This document shows positions 17,532-25,554 of a DNA stretch of 32,235 bases, piece by piece. The notes beneath the pieces are model-generated. The model was given only the letters and a program-made list of their open reading frames with translations. It made no database searches and was not told the origin of the DNA. How positions within the stretch are numbered: the first letter of the stretch is position 1; each line of letters opens with the position of its first letter. Made by a program: the position numbers and the translations under genes. The DNA comes from Candidatus Gastranaerophilales bacterium (lineage in GTDB: Bacteria > Cyanobacteriota > Vampirovibrionia > Gastranaerophilales > Gastranaerophilaceae): contig CANPZB010000019.1 in NCBI GenBank assembly GCA_947588755.1, positions 1 to 32,235 of the forward strand. Direction: 5' to 3'.

Positions 17532-17903
17532 TTATGACAATGCCATTAACGCTTTTACCGAGCGTGCATTATCTCTGACTTCTTCGTCCGAATGCATTTG
17601 AACCGTATCTTCAAGAATTTTCACAGCTTCGGTTTTATCCTGCAAAGCTAGCAATTCATTAATCGTACTCATTGCAACGGATGTGGACATATCGTTTATG
17701 CCTTTACCCTTGTTGGTTATAACGACTTTTAAGGAATCGTGCAGGTTTTTTCTGACCAATGCACAGGAAGTCATTTCTCTAATTGCATCAATACTGGAAT
17801 TTGTACCTACATCTTCCAAAAGTTCTATTGAACGCGGATCAGGATTTAGTCTTAAACCTTCAATTATATTTGTTACATCTTTTTCAGTTCTTCTGTCTGT
17901 CAT
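17532..17903 (-). CDS. hypothetical protein, 123 aa
   Basis: Not recognised. It is fully helical-looking and acidic with repeated helix pairs (SVAMSTINELLALQDKTEAVKILEDTVQ; the DEEVRDNARSVKALMAL tail), which hints at a HEAT-like or alpha-solenoid fold, but no family match is certain. It has no signal peptide or membrane segment. Strong Shine-Dalgarno (GAGGAG). It follows the gene at 17922-18440 by 18 nt in the same operon and ends at the bidirectional terminator shared with tRNA-Val. Confidence 0.78.
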   Translation of the reverse strand: MTDRRTEKDVTNIIEGLRLNPDPRSIELLEDVGTNSSIDAIREMTSCALVRKNLHDSLKVVITNKGKGINDMSTSVAMSTINELLALQDKTEAVKILEDTVQMHSDEEVRDNARSVKALMALS

Positions 17904-17921
17904 ATTATTATCTCCTCAATT

Positions 17922-18440
17922 TTATGCTGCGGAATTAGTCCATTCTGCTACTTTACCCGAGAATAACTCGCGTGTGCTTTTATACAATTCATCATTCGAC
18001 AAGTCAATTTTTGCTATATGACTTTTTCTTATACCGGGCGTTAAAGCATCTTTAAAATTATCAACAAAGTCAAGTTTTACTTCGGTAGTTTTTAACGTAT
18101 TCCACATTCCCGATACACTGTCAGAAACTCTGTTACAGAAGTTATTAATTGATTCAATACCCGCATGGAATTTCTGTGAAATTCTGTTTCCAAAATTATT
18201 AATTGAGCCTACGATAGTACTCATATACAATTTACTTTTAGCCGGAATTGCTCCTAATTTACCCGTAAAAGACGGTTCGCTTACTTTATTTTTTGAAGAT
18301 TCAAATACATCCGCAGTTAAAACATTACCTTTAAATGATGTTTTTGCAAACGGATTGGATGAATTTCTTGAAGTTGTTTGTTCATGTTTACTCGTATTAA
18401 ACAATCTTTCACGGATTGCAGGTATTGATAAATCAGTCAT
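17922..18440 (-). CDS. hypothetical protein with two SFxG motifs, 172 aa
   Basis: Not recognised. The N-terminal region is low-complexity and polar and contains NPFAKTSFKGN (SFKG at residues 35-38) and EPSFTGKLG (SFTG at 57-60), two copies of a Ser-Phe-x-Gly motif. The rest is a mixed basic/helical region with two similar phrases, GSINNFGNRISQKF and ESINNFCNRVSDSV, suggesting an internal repeat (about 20 residues apart). No membrane segment is seen. Good Shine-Dalgarno (AAAGGAT). First gene of a two-gene operon; divergent from mazG, with an inverted repeat over its promoter. Confidence 0.78.
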   Translation of the reverse strand: MTDLSIPAIRERLFNTSKHEQTTSRNSSNPFAKTSFKGNVLTADVFESSKNKVSEPSFTGKLGAIPAKSKLYMSTIVGSINNFGNRISQKFHAGIESINNFCNRVSDSVSGMWNTLKTTEVKLDFVDNFKDALTPGIRKSHIAKIDLSNDELYKSTRELFSGKVAEWTNSAA

Positions 18441-18465
18441 TTTATATCCTTTCGTTAATTAAATG

Positions 18466-18502
18466 TAACATATTAAGAATACCATACGGTCTTAATATGT
18501 TA
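18466..18502. repeat. 13-bp perfect inverted repeat over a promoter
   Basis: TAACATATTAAGA (18466-18478) and its exact reverse complement TCTTAATATGTTA (18490-18502), spaced by 11 nt. On the minus strand the spacer and left arm contain TGGTATTCT (extended -10, 18484-18476), so the repeat straddles the promoter of the gene at 17922-18440. The expected transcription start (about 18469) falls inside the left arm, so most of the repeat is not transcribed. An operator for a dimeric regulator is the best reading. Confidence 0.65.
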
Positions 18503-18558
18503 TCAACCTTTTGATGTATTCTCTGCGTAAAAATCTTATACTTTAGTTAGAGATTTTA

Positions 18559-18567
18559 TGGTAAAAT
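18559..18567 (+). promoter_or_regulatory. extended -10 promoter of mazG
   Basis: TGG followed by TAAAAT is an extended -10. Six bases (TTAACT) lie between it and the GTG start at 18574. There is no Shine-Dalgarno, so the mRNA is probably leaderless. Confidence 0.5.
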
Positions 18568-18573
18568 TTAACT

Positions 18574-19350
18574 GTGAAATATGAAAATTTAGAAAAACTT
18601 ATTGAAATAATAGAAAAGCTTCGTTCTCCGCAAGGTTGTGAATGGGACAGAGCACAGACCCACAAGTCATTAAAGAGGAATATGCTTGAGGAAGCTTATG
18701 AAGCGGTTGATGCAATGGAATCCGATGATATGCCGCATTTACAAGAAGAACTTGGCGATGTTCTTTTGCAGGTTTTGCTGCATTCACAAATAGCAAAAGA
18801 AGAAGGATTTTTTGATATCGAAAATGTTGCCGGAACCTTGAAAGATAAACTTATTCATCGCCACCCGCATGTTTTCGGCGAATTAAAAGTTTCGGATACT
18901 GATGAAATTATCTCTAACTGGGATAAATTAAAAAAAGAAGAAAAACCTGAAAGAAAATCGGCAATGGACGGTATCAGCAAGTCACAGTCAGCCTTAATGA
19001 GTGCACAGAAAATAAGCAAAAATGCCGTAAAAACAGGGTTTGAATGGCCCGATGAAAAATCGCTTTATGAGTGCATTAATTCTGAATTTGAAGAATTCAA
19101 ATCCGCAAAAATAAACCATGACACCGATAATATGGAAGAAGAACTCGGCGATATTTTATTTGCCGTTGTTAATCTTGCACGTTGGAATAAAATTGATGCG
19201 GAACAAGCTTTATTGAAAGCAAACAAAAAATTTATGCGTCGTTTTCGAAAAATGGAAGAACTTGCCATAAAACCTTTGAAAGAATATACTTTTGAAGAAT
19301 ACGACGAATTGTGGAAACTCGCAAAATCGAAAATTAACCCCAAAAATTAA
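18574..19350 (+). CDS. mazG: nucleoside triphosphate pyrophosphohydrolase MazG
   Basis: Hydrolyses (d)NTPs to the monophosphates and pyrophosphate, and is proposed to lower damaged nucleotide or (p)ppGpp pools. The 258-residue protein has both tandem MazG modules. The first has RSPQGCEWDRAQTHKSLKRN, EEAYEAVDAM and EELGDVLLQVLLHS. The second has NAVKTGFEWPD and EEELGDILFAVVNLARW. A GTG start is forced: no upstream ATG extends the frame, and the -10 box lies 6 nt before it. Divergent from the SFxG-motif gene. Confidence 0.95.
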   Translation: MKYENLEKLIEIIEKLRSPQGCEWDRAQTHKSLKRNMLEEAYEAVDAMESDDMPHLQEELGDVLLQVLLHSQIAKEEGFFDIENVAGTLKDKLIHRHPHVFGELKVSDTDEIISNWDKLKKEEKPERKSAMDGISKSQSALMSAQKISKNAVKTGFEWPDEKSLYECINSEFEEFKSAKINHDTDNMEEELGDILFAVVNLARWNKIDAEQALLKANKKFMRRFRKMEELAIKPLKEYTFEEYDELWKLAKSKINPKN

Positions 19351-19389
19351 TGTAAATTTATGTAACAAAAAAATAAACTGAAAAAGCAA

Positions 19390-19418
19390 TTTTCATAATA
19401 AAAAATCCTTTATATAAA
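19390..19418 (+). promoter_or_regulatory. possible promoter of the 67-aa gene
   Basis: TTTTCA at 19390-19395, a 17-nt spacer and TATAAA at 19413-19418. The hexamers are partial matches, so confidence is limited. The leader holds a good Shine-Dalgarno (GAGGA). Confidence 0.35.
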
Positions 19419-19443
19419 TATACAGGAAAGAGGATTAAATATT

Positions 19444-19647
19444 ATGAAAGAACAAGAATTAAATACAATGATGTCAGTTGTTGCAGACCCCATTGAAAAT
19501 GTATATAAAATTAATTCCAGAAAAGATTTGGAAGAAATTCAGCGTATAATCCGTATTTTCAATATATCAAGCGAACAGCACGTAAAACATACATTGCTTT
19601 CAATTAAAAATCTTGCGACTTTCAGATTAGTTTTAAGCAACAATTAA
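19444..19647 (+). CDS. small hypothetical protein, 67 aa
   Basis: Not recognised. A small, charged protein (MKEQELNTMMSVVADPIENV...LRLVLSNN type) with an amphipathic helix in the middle (EEIQRIIRIFNIS) and no membrane segment. The upstream AGAGGA is a plausible but distant Shine-Dalgarno (about 8 nt). A possible promoter lies at 19390, and a terminator follows directly, so it is probably a single-gene unit. Confidence 0.65.
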   Translation: MKEQELNTMMSVVADPIENVYKINSRKDLEEIQRIIRIFNISSEQHVKHTLLSIKNLATFRLVLSNN

Positions 19648-19664
19648 TAAATGCATATAAAAAT

Positions 19665-19694
19665 AAAAAATCTCTGAGAAATCAGGGATTTTTT
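19665..19694 (+). terminator. intrinsic terminator, bidirectional
   Basis: TCTCTGA pairs with TCAGGGA (one G:U pair) around a GAAA tetraloop, flanked by A6 and T6. It serves the 67-aa gene on the plus strand and dgkA on the minus strand; the dgkA stop codon overlaps the T-run. Confidence 0.85.
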
Positions 19695-20070
19695 AATGTA
19701 AAATTTTCAAAATTTCGGAGCCGAAAATCATTATTCCTACAGAAACTGATATAACCGTGGCAAGCATAACTGCACCTGCTGAGATATCTTTTGCCATTCC
19801 GACAAGTTTATTGTACTTGTTTTTAAAAACGGCATCCAGTGAGAATTCTACCGCAGAATTAATCATTTCCGCAACTATAACAAATCCGATGGTTAAAAGT
19901 AAAATACAAACCTTGGGAATACTCAAACCCAGCAAAAATGCAAAAATTATAACAAGTATCCCGACAATAAAATGAACTCTTATATTTTTTTCCGATTTAA
20001 AAACAATACGAACGCCTTTTCCCGCGTTTTTGAATGTATTATTAAAACCTTGTGATTTATATTTACTCAT
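19693..20070 (-). CDS. dgkA: diacylglycerol/undecaprenol kinase family protein
   Basis: Membrane kinase that phosphorylates a lipid alcohol; in most bacteria outside the Proteobacteria the substrate is undecaprenol. The 125-residue protein has the catalytic pattern E-x2-N-x3-E (Glu68, Asn71, Glu75 in AEMINSAVE) and AKDISAGAV near residue 92. Three hydrophobic segments run at about 32-51, 54-68 and 95-117. Lies 19 nt after ybeY; the pgpH-ybeY-dgkA order is common in Firmicutes and some other phyla. Confidence 0.92.
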   Translation of the reverse strand: MSKYKSQGFNNTFKNAGKGVRIVFKSEKNIRVHFIVGILVIIFAFLLGLSIPKVCILLLTIGFVIVAEMINSAVEFSLDAVFKNKYNKLVGMAKDISAGAVMLATVISVSVGIMIFGSEILKILH

Positions 20071-20089
20071 ATCCCTCTTATGTCATTGA

Positions 20090-20599
20090 TTAAAGTTTAG
20101 CCAGAGCCTCATTTTGCAACTTTATAATAAAATTATAATCTTCTTCACTTTGATGGTCAAATCCAAGCAAATGCAATATGCCATGACTTATTAAAAACAA
20201 AAGTTCATCATCAAATTTTTTATTCTTTTTATCTGCTTCCTGAGCTGTTTTATCAAGAGCGATTATCACTTCGCCAAGATTTATTTCACCGTCAAGAATA
20301 AACTTTTCATCATCCCGTGAATCTGCAAATACAGCAAAAGTTATTATATCTGCGGGATAATCCTTGTTACGGTATTCACGGTTTATTTCATGTGTTTTTT
20401 CGGAATTGCAAAATAAAAAGTCAAAAGATACGGTATTAAAACTGTGTCCGTTCAGGCAAGAAGCTTCAAAAACTTCCGGAATACCAAGATAATACTTAAA
20501 TATTTTCTTGGCTTTGTTAATAAAATAGCGTTCATTCAAATCTTTTCCGGTATAAATATTTTCGCTGAAAACATGCAGTTTAACCGTCCGCATTTTCAT
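20090..20599 (-). CDS. ybeY: endoribonuclease YbeY
   Basis: Zinc-dependent endoribonuclease involved in 16S rRNA maturation and ribosome quality control. The 169-residue protein has the signature HGILHLLGFDH (three metal-binding histidines) and a typical N-terminal domain ending in NREYRNKDYPADIITFA. The exact start is uncertain: three ATGs lie close together (20602, 20599, 20593). I chose 20599 because a GGAG lies 7 nt before it. The frame starts inside the last codons of pgpH, so the two are translationally coupled. Confidence 0.95.
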   Translation of the reverse strand: MKMRTVKLHVFSENIYTGKDLNERYFINKAKKIFKYYLGIPEVFEASCLNGHSFNTVSFDFLFCNSEKTHEINREYRNKDYPADIITFAVFADSRDDEKFILDGEINLGEVIIALDKTAQEADKKNKKFDDELLFLISHGILHLLGFDHQSEEDYNFIIKLQNEALAKL

Positions 20600-22793
20600 C
20601 ATTATGCTCCGTTTTTAAGTTTTCACCCGCTTCCAACTGCGAAATTTTTTTATCCAAATCTTCATCCAGCATTTTAACAGGCATATTAATTTTTGCATTT
20701 TTAAGTTCATCAGCGAGGTTTTCCTGATATTTAATTCTGTTATGCTGCATTCCTCTCAATATTCTTGAAAAAGTAGCTGCAATTGTCTTTATATCTTTTA
20801 AAGTCAAAGGACTGTCAGCCAGTTGTGTATCATTCAGACGCTCAATAATAATTTTATCAATTATTGCATCAATTTCTTCGGGTGAAGGATTTTTCAAAGA
20901 ACGAACCGCTGATTCAACCGCATCTGCAATCATTAATATAGCCGTTTCTTTCATATTAGGCTTAGGTCCGGTATAGCGGAATTGTTCTTCTTTTACATTT
21001 TCTTTGCCTTCTTCTTCCACTGCCTGATTATAAAAATACTTAGCAAGACCTTCACCGTGATGCTGTAGAATAAAGTTGTTTATTATCGGCGGAAGCTTGT
21101 ACTCTTTGGCAATTTCCACACCGTCTTTCGGATGTGCGGTAATAACCATTTTGCTAAGCCGCGGATTTAATTTTTGGTGAGGGTTTTCAATTCCGAAATA
21201 AGACTGATTTTCCACAAAAAATAACGGTCTTTTAAGTTTACCGATATCATGATAAAATGCACCGACACGTGCAAGTACGGGGTTTGCACCTATAGCTTCC
21301 GCAGCAGCCTCTGAAAGATTTGAAACCATAAGACTGTGATGATATGTTCCGGGGGCTTCAAATTGAAGTCGTTTTAACAACGGCTGATTATGGTCGCCAA
21401 GTTCGGCAAGACCGTAGGGAGTTATAATATTAAATGCACTTTCAAATAAAGGCAGTGTGCCTAATGCGATTATGGAACTCAAAATACCGTTTATAACAAT
21501 AAAGGCACTGTTTTTAATAATCAAGACATTACTTACATCAATTAAACATTTCTCAAGCACATAAATGCTCAGAACTATAATTAACCCTGCAACAGATATT
21601 TCAAATCCCGTTTTAATCAAGTCAAATCGTCTTGAATACCTGATTTGTGATATTGCCAGTGAAGTGAGCATACTCAGCAGTAAAAAAGTTACCGTAAGCT
21701 GAATATCGTACTGGAAACCGACAGCCATAACCGACAAAAGTACTATGGAAGCCGCAAATGCAACTCTTGATGACGTAAATATGGCGGTTAAAATAATATA
21801 TGCCGGTATAGGCACTATATACGGCGAAAATCCGACAGGAATAAGTACCGCTATAAATACAAGCAGTAATGACAGTACAGAAGTTACCATAAGATAACCG
21901 GGTTCAAGAAACTTTTTCTCAAAAAATTTCATATAATTAAGAAATAATATCGTACCTATAAATACAAGTATGTATATCGCGATTAGCCCCTGCCAATTTA
22001 GCTGATAAACATTATATCCCGCTTGACGCAGAGCATCCCTTTTAAGTCTTGTAACAGGTTCACCTTCAAATAATATTTTATCGCCTTTTTGGAAAACAAT
22101 TTCATAAGGTTTTACGGAATTTTGAGCATTTTTACGGGCGATTTCTGTGGCAAAGTCGTCAACAACAAGATTTGGTACAATAACCTGTTCCAAAAGTGCT
22201 TTAATAACCGATACCTGACGCTTTGAAACATTTGCTATAAGATTATCCGTTATAATTTTGTCAATGTTGTCTTTTTCGTAATCTTTCTCCGTTATTCCCG
22301 CTCTTAAAATATTTGTTAATGTTAAAGATGATTTATCAAAAGCTTCAACAAGACTCGCTTCATCAGCCTTCAATAAAAAATTAATAATAAAATCTTTTTT
22401 TGAAATATCCGAAATATCCAAAAGTATGCCTATTTCTTCTTTTTTCACGGCATCGGAAACATTTTTCTTTCTTATTTGCTTAATGGAACTGTGCAAAGTC
22501 AACAAATTATTTTTTATAAAATCATCCTCTGCAGGAGCCAGAATAGGGTCAATATTTTGTGCGACTTCTTTTTTATGCTGTTCGGTTCTTTTAACATCAA
22601 CAACCGTAAGCGTTTTTTGAGCAACGATATCGCGTTTGCTTATCCCGTTTTCGATAATATTTTGAAAAAAGAAATTTTGTGATGCTATAATTGCCGTCAT
22701 TATAACGGTAAATGCAAAAAATGAAATAACTTTTAATGTTGCAGCCGAAGTAAAAAATGTTTTGGCTCTCGTTATATAATCTTTGTTTATCAT
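20580..22793 (-). CDS. pgpH: 7TM-HD family c-di-AMP phosphodiesterase PgpH
   Basis: A 737-residue membrane protein with the PgpH/YqfF architecture: an N-terminal membrane segment (about 20-42); a large extracytoplasmic 7TMR-HDED region; seven membrane segments between about 260 and 450; then a cytoplasmic HD domain. The HD motif shows TYHHSLMVSNL, then GAFYHDIGKL with the HD pair, and an ITAHPKDG...HHGEG stretch. Family members hydrolyse cyclic-di-AMP to pApA. A -10 TATAAT (22838-22833) lies upstream of the ATG and the leader has AGGATA. It is 50 nt downstream of the GT2 gene and overlaps ybeY. The CdaA synthase (29042-29956) is also in this window. Confidence 0.93.
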   Translation of the reverse strand: MINKDYITRAKTFFTSAATLKVISFFAFTVIMTAIIASQNFFFQNIIENGISKRDIVAQKTLTVVDVKRTEQHKKEVAQNIDPILAPAEDDFIKNNLLTLHSSIKQIRKKNVSDAVKKEEIGILLDISDISKKDFIINFLLKADEASLVEAFDKSSLTLTNILRAGITEKDYEKDNIDKIITDNLIANVSKRQVSVIKALLEQVIVPNLVVDDFATEIARKNAQNSVKPYEIVFQKGDKILFEGEPVTRLKRDALRQAGYNVYQLNWQGLIAIYILVFIGTILFLNYMKFFEKKFLEPGYLMVTSVLSLLLVFIAVLIPVGFSPYIVPIPAYIILTAIFTSSRVAFAASIVLLSVMAVGFQYDIQLTVTFLLLSMLTSLAISQIRYSRRFDLIKTGFEISVAGLIIVLSIYVLEKCLIDVSNVLIIKNSAFIVINGILSSIIALGTLPLFESAFNIITPYGLAELGDHNQPLLKRLQFEAPGTYHHSLMVSNLSEAAAEAIGANPVLARVGAFYHDIGKLKRPLFFVENQSYFGIENPHQKLNPRLSKMVITAHPKDGVEIAKEYKLPPIINNFILQHHGEGLAKYFYNQAVEEEGKENVKEEQFRYTGPKPNMKETAILMIADAVESAVRSLKNPSPEEIDAIIDKIIIERLNDTQLADSPLTLKDIKTIAATFSRILRGMQHNRIKYQENLADELKNAKINMPVKMLDEDLDKKISQLEAGENLKTEHNDENADG

Positions 22794-22843
22794 AAAAATA
22801 TCCTATTAAAAATCAACAATTTATTCTAATATATTATAACTTC

Positions 22844-23788
22844 CTAATTTTTTTTCAAGCCCCATATTTTAAGGCGATTTTGCACATCTTCAAGGAGTTT
22901 TCTGTTTATTGACAAAAGTTCGGAAAGCACCGCTATCATTCCTACCTGAAAGCCTGTAATTATCAGAATTGCAGCCAGTATTAATGACTGAATATGACCG
23001 CTTCCGAAACCTTTCATCCAAAAATATAAAAACCTTACCGCAGGAATTAATCCCAAAACAATTAAAAAACACGAAATTAAAGCAAAAAATCTGAACGGTC
23101 TGTATATTATAAACATTCTAATCATTGTAAATACCGAACGAATTATATATATAAACATATTGGAAAACAGTCTGGATTTTCGAAGTTCGGGATTTACTCT
23201 TACGGGAACACATTCAATTCTAAGTCCTTTTGCACCTGCCTGAATAATTGTTTCAAGCGTATAGGTGTAATTATCAAAAATATTTAATTGAACTGCGGCA
23301 TTCCTTGACAAAGCCCGAAAACCGCTCGGTGCATCCTGAACTTGAGTGGAACTTATCAGTCTCATGACCTTGGAACCCGCTTTTTGCAATAATTTTTTTA
23401 TAAAAGAAAAATGCTTAATATCATTAACGGGACGTGTACCTATAACAAAATCCGCCTGATTTGTTAAAATAGGTTTTATAAGTTTTTCAATATCATCGGC
23501 ATAATACTGGTTGTCGGCATCCGTATTCACAATTATATCGGCACCAATGTCAAGAGATTTACTTATGCCCGACCGAAATGCGGCAGCAAGCCCGCGATTT
23601 GAAGAATGTTTTACGATATGTTTAACTCCGCAGGCTTTTGCTGTTTCAAAAGTATTATCGCTTGAACCGTCGTCGATAACAACAATTTCAATTTCATCCA
23701 CACCTTCAATTTCTTTTGGCAGCTGTGATAAAGTTACGGGAAGTGTACTTTCTTCGTTATAACATGGAATTTGTATAACAAGTTTCAT
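22844..23788 (-). CDS. family 2 glycosyltransferase with C-terminal membrane anchor
   Basis: The 314-residue protein has the GT-A layout of dolichol-phosphate-mannose-synthase-like enzymes: QIPCYNEESTLPVTL, VVIDDGSSDNTFE, NTDADNQYYADD (the DxD motif), APSGFRALSR and a PVRVNPELRKSRL stretch. Two hydrophobic segments near residues 225-255 and 268-296 anchor it. Such proteins usually transfer a sugar to undecaprenyl phosphate, making a donor for a membrane transferase. Divergent from the GT39-like gene at 23848 (59 nt apart), which would be the natural partner. Strong Shine-Dalgarno (GAGGTC). Confidence 0.88.
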   Translation of the reverse strand: MKLVIQIPCYNEESTLPVTLSQLPKEIEGVDEIEIVVIDDGSSDNTFETAKACGVKHIVKHSSNRGLAAAFRSGISKSLDIGADIIVNTDADNQYYADDIEKLIKPILTNQADFVIGTRPVNDIKHFSFIKKLLQKAGSKVMRLISSTQVQDAPSGFRALSRNAAVQLNIFDNYTYTLETIIQAGAKGLRIECVPVRVNPELRKSRLFSNMFIYIIRSVFTMIRMFIIYRPFRFFALISCFLIVLGLIPAVRFLYFWMKGFGSGHIQSLILAAILIITGFQVGMIAVLSELLSINRKLLEDVQNRLKIWGLKKN

Positions 23789-23847
23789 ATAGACCTCTTT
23801 AAAAAAATTTTTTTTTATTATATACTTAAAATGGGATTTTTACAATC

Positions 23848-25476
23848 GTGAAAAAATATATTGGGATATCTGCATTAATGGCTATAGGGCTTATTTTGCG
23901 ACTTGTTTTTTTAGACAAGTCCGACGGGCTTTGGAATGATGAATATATCAGCTGGCAAATAGCCCAAATGCCCTTGTTCAAAGGTTTTATCGACGGTATA
24001 AAATCACAATGTCACATGCCGTTTTATTATATCTATTTGAAATTATTTATGACTCTTTTCGGGCAAAATGATATTGTATTGCGGCTTTCATCCGTTACGT
24101 CTGGTGTATTATCAATATTTGTCATGTATTTGGTCGGAAAAGAAAAAGACGAAAAAACAGGTTTATTGTGTGCGGGATTTTGTGCGATAAGTTCCTTTCT
24201 AATCTATTACTCTCAGGAAGTCAGACTCTATTCACTTTTGTTTTTATTGTCGGCAATGACTCTTTTATACACTTTGAGAATAATTAAACAGCCTGATAAG
24301 AAAAATCTTATATTATGGGGAATATCCGCTTTTCTTGTAATGTTTACACATACGATAGGTTTTGTTTTTATTTTCTTTAACATTTTATTTTTAAGTGTTG
24401 TATTATATAAATCCTGTCAAAAAGCGGTTTTAAGGATTTGGATGACGGTTTGCGGTATATCAGTTTTATGTTTACCTTTGATATTGAAAATCTTTATGAC
24501 TCATTCTTTTTCTCAATGGTGGGGAAATTTTTCCGTTGCAAAAATCGGATTTCTAATAACCGATTACTTTTCACCGATATTAACCAACCTCACAAATTCA
24601 CCGCAAGACTTTTTCTATAACTTTTCGCCCGAATTTATAATTTTCGCTCTCATACCTGCATTTATATCGCTTGTTTTTCTTGTTAATGCTTTGAAAAATA
24701 AAATTAATGCGGGATTATTTTTGTCTGTTACGGGGATTTTAATTGTTCTTATTTTAGCCGCACTGTCAGGCAAATTAGTTTTTTTAACAAAATACTCCAT
24801 GGAAATCTACCCTATTTTAATATATCTGATTTGCTGCGGAATTTCCGATATGAAATCAAAAAAAATAAAAACGATATTAGTTTATTCCTACTGTATTTTA
24901 ACGGCAGTTTATTTAATATTTTATCCTTATTCCGCCCCGAAAATAAGACGTCCCGAAGGACATAAAATTGCTGCGGATTTGCTTTATAATGCCAAATTAT
25001 CTAAAGGCGATATTATACTCCTTGAATATTATCCGTCTGAAAGATTTGAAAAATATTTTGATTTTTCGGACTATAAAGTTATTTCCGTTAACAAAGCTAA
25101 TTTTAATGAATATTTACGAAATGACAATTCCATGCAAGAAATTTTGCAAAACGGAAAAGAAATCTATAAACCGATGTTTTTGGACGGCATGAATTTGGTT
25201 TTGAAAAACAGATTAAACAAAGAAATATTGAAAGACCTTAAACCCGGACAGAGTGTTGTAATGCTTGTATTGGACAGCGTTGCATTCTATCCGCCCGATA
25301 CGGTTAAAGAAATTACGAATAATGAAAAAAGGTACGAAAAAGAACCGTTTTTATTTTTAGTTTTTTCGTACATAAAATCGCAAATATTTGATGTGTTATC
25401 TCAAAACATGTCGGTTACAAACTATGAAAAGAAAGGAAATTGGATGATAATGAAGTTTACAAAACTTAATAATTAG
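23848..25476 (+). CDS. GT39/ArnT-like polytopic membrane glycosyltransferase
   Basis: A 542-residue protein with a hydrophobic N-terminal helix, then DGLWNDEYISWQIA (the D-E motif of the first periplasmic loop) and QCHMPFYYIYLKLF, followed by about ten membrane segments and a soluble C-terminal domain from about 370. This is the PMT/ArnT (C-type GT) pattern: enzymes that use lipid-linked sugars to modify envelope targets. The GTG start has no Shine-Dalgarno; a TATACT/TAAAAT pair lies 15-27 nt upstream. The C-terminal part is charged, with KSQIFDVLSQNMSVTNY near the end. Pairs naturally with the divergent GT2. Confidence 0.8.
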   Translation: MKKYIGISALMAIGLILRLVFLDKSDGLWNDEYISWQIAQMPLFKGFIDGIKSQCHMPFYYIYLKLFMTLFGQNDIVLRLSSVTSGVLSIFVMYLVGKEKDEKTGLLCAGFCAISSFLIYYSQEVRLYSLLFLLSAMTLLYTLRIIKQPDKKNLILWGISAFLVMFTHTIGFVFIFFNILFLSVVLYKSCQKAVLRIWMTVCGISVLCLPLILKIFMTHSFSQWWGNFSVAKIGFLITDYFSPILTNLTNSPQDFFYNFSPEFIIFALIPAFISLVFLVNALKNKINAGLFLSVTGILIVLILAALSGKLVFLTKYSMEIYPILIYLICCGISDMKSKKIKTILVYSYCILTAVYLIFYPYSAPKIRRPEGHKIAADLLYNAKLSKGDIILLEYYPSERFEKYFDFSDYKVISVNKANFNEYLRNDNSMQEILQNGKEIYKPMFLDGMNLVLKNRLNKEILKDLKPGQSVVMLVLDSVAFYPPDTVKEITNNEKRYEKEPFLFLVFSYIKSQIFDVLSQNMSVTNYEKKGNWMIMKFTKLNN

Positions 25477-25493
25477 CAATTTATTAGCAATTT
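25472..25493 (+). repeat. 11-bp perfect tandem repeat
   Basis: ATTAGCAATTT occurs twice, head to tail; the first copy contains the TAG stop of the GT39-like gene. Short, AT-rich, and possibly chance. Confidence 0.5.
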
Positions 25494-25554
25494 TTATTTT
25501 GTTTGAAACTCTATATATATAGAAGGACTTCATTATTGGGTGTAGTGGAAAATC

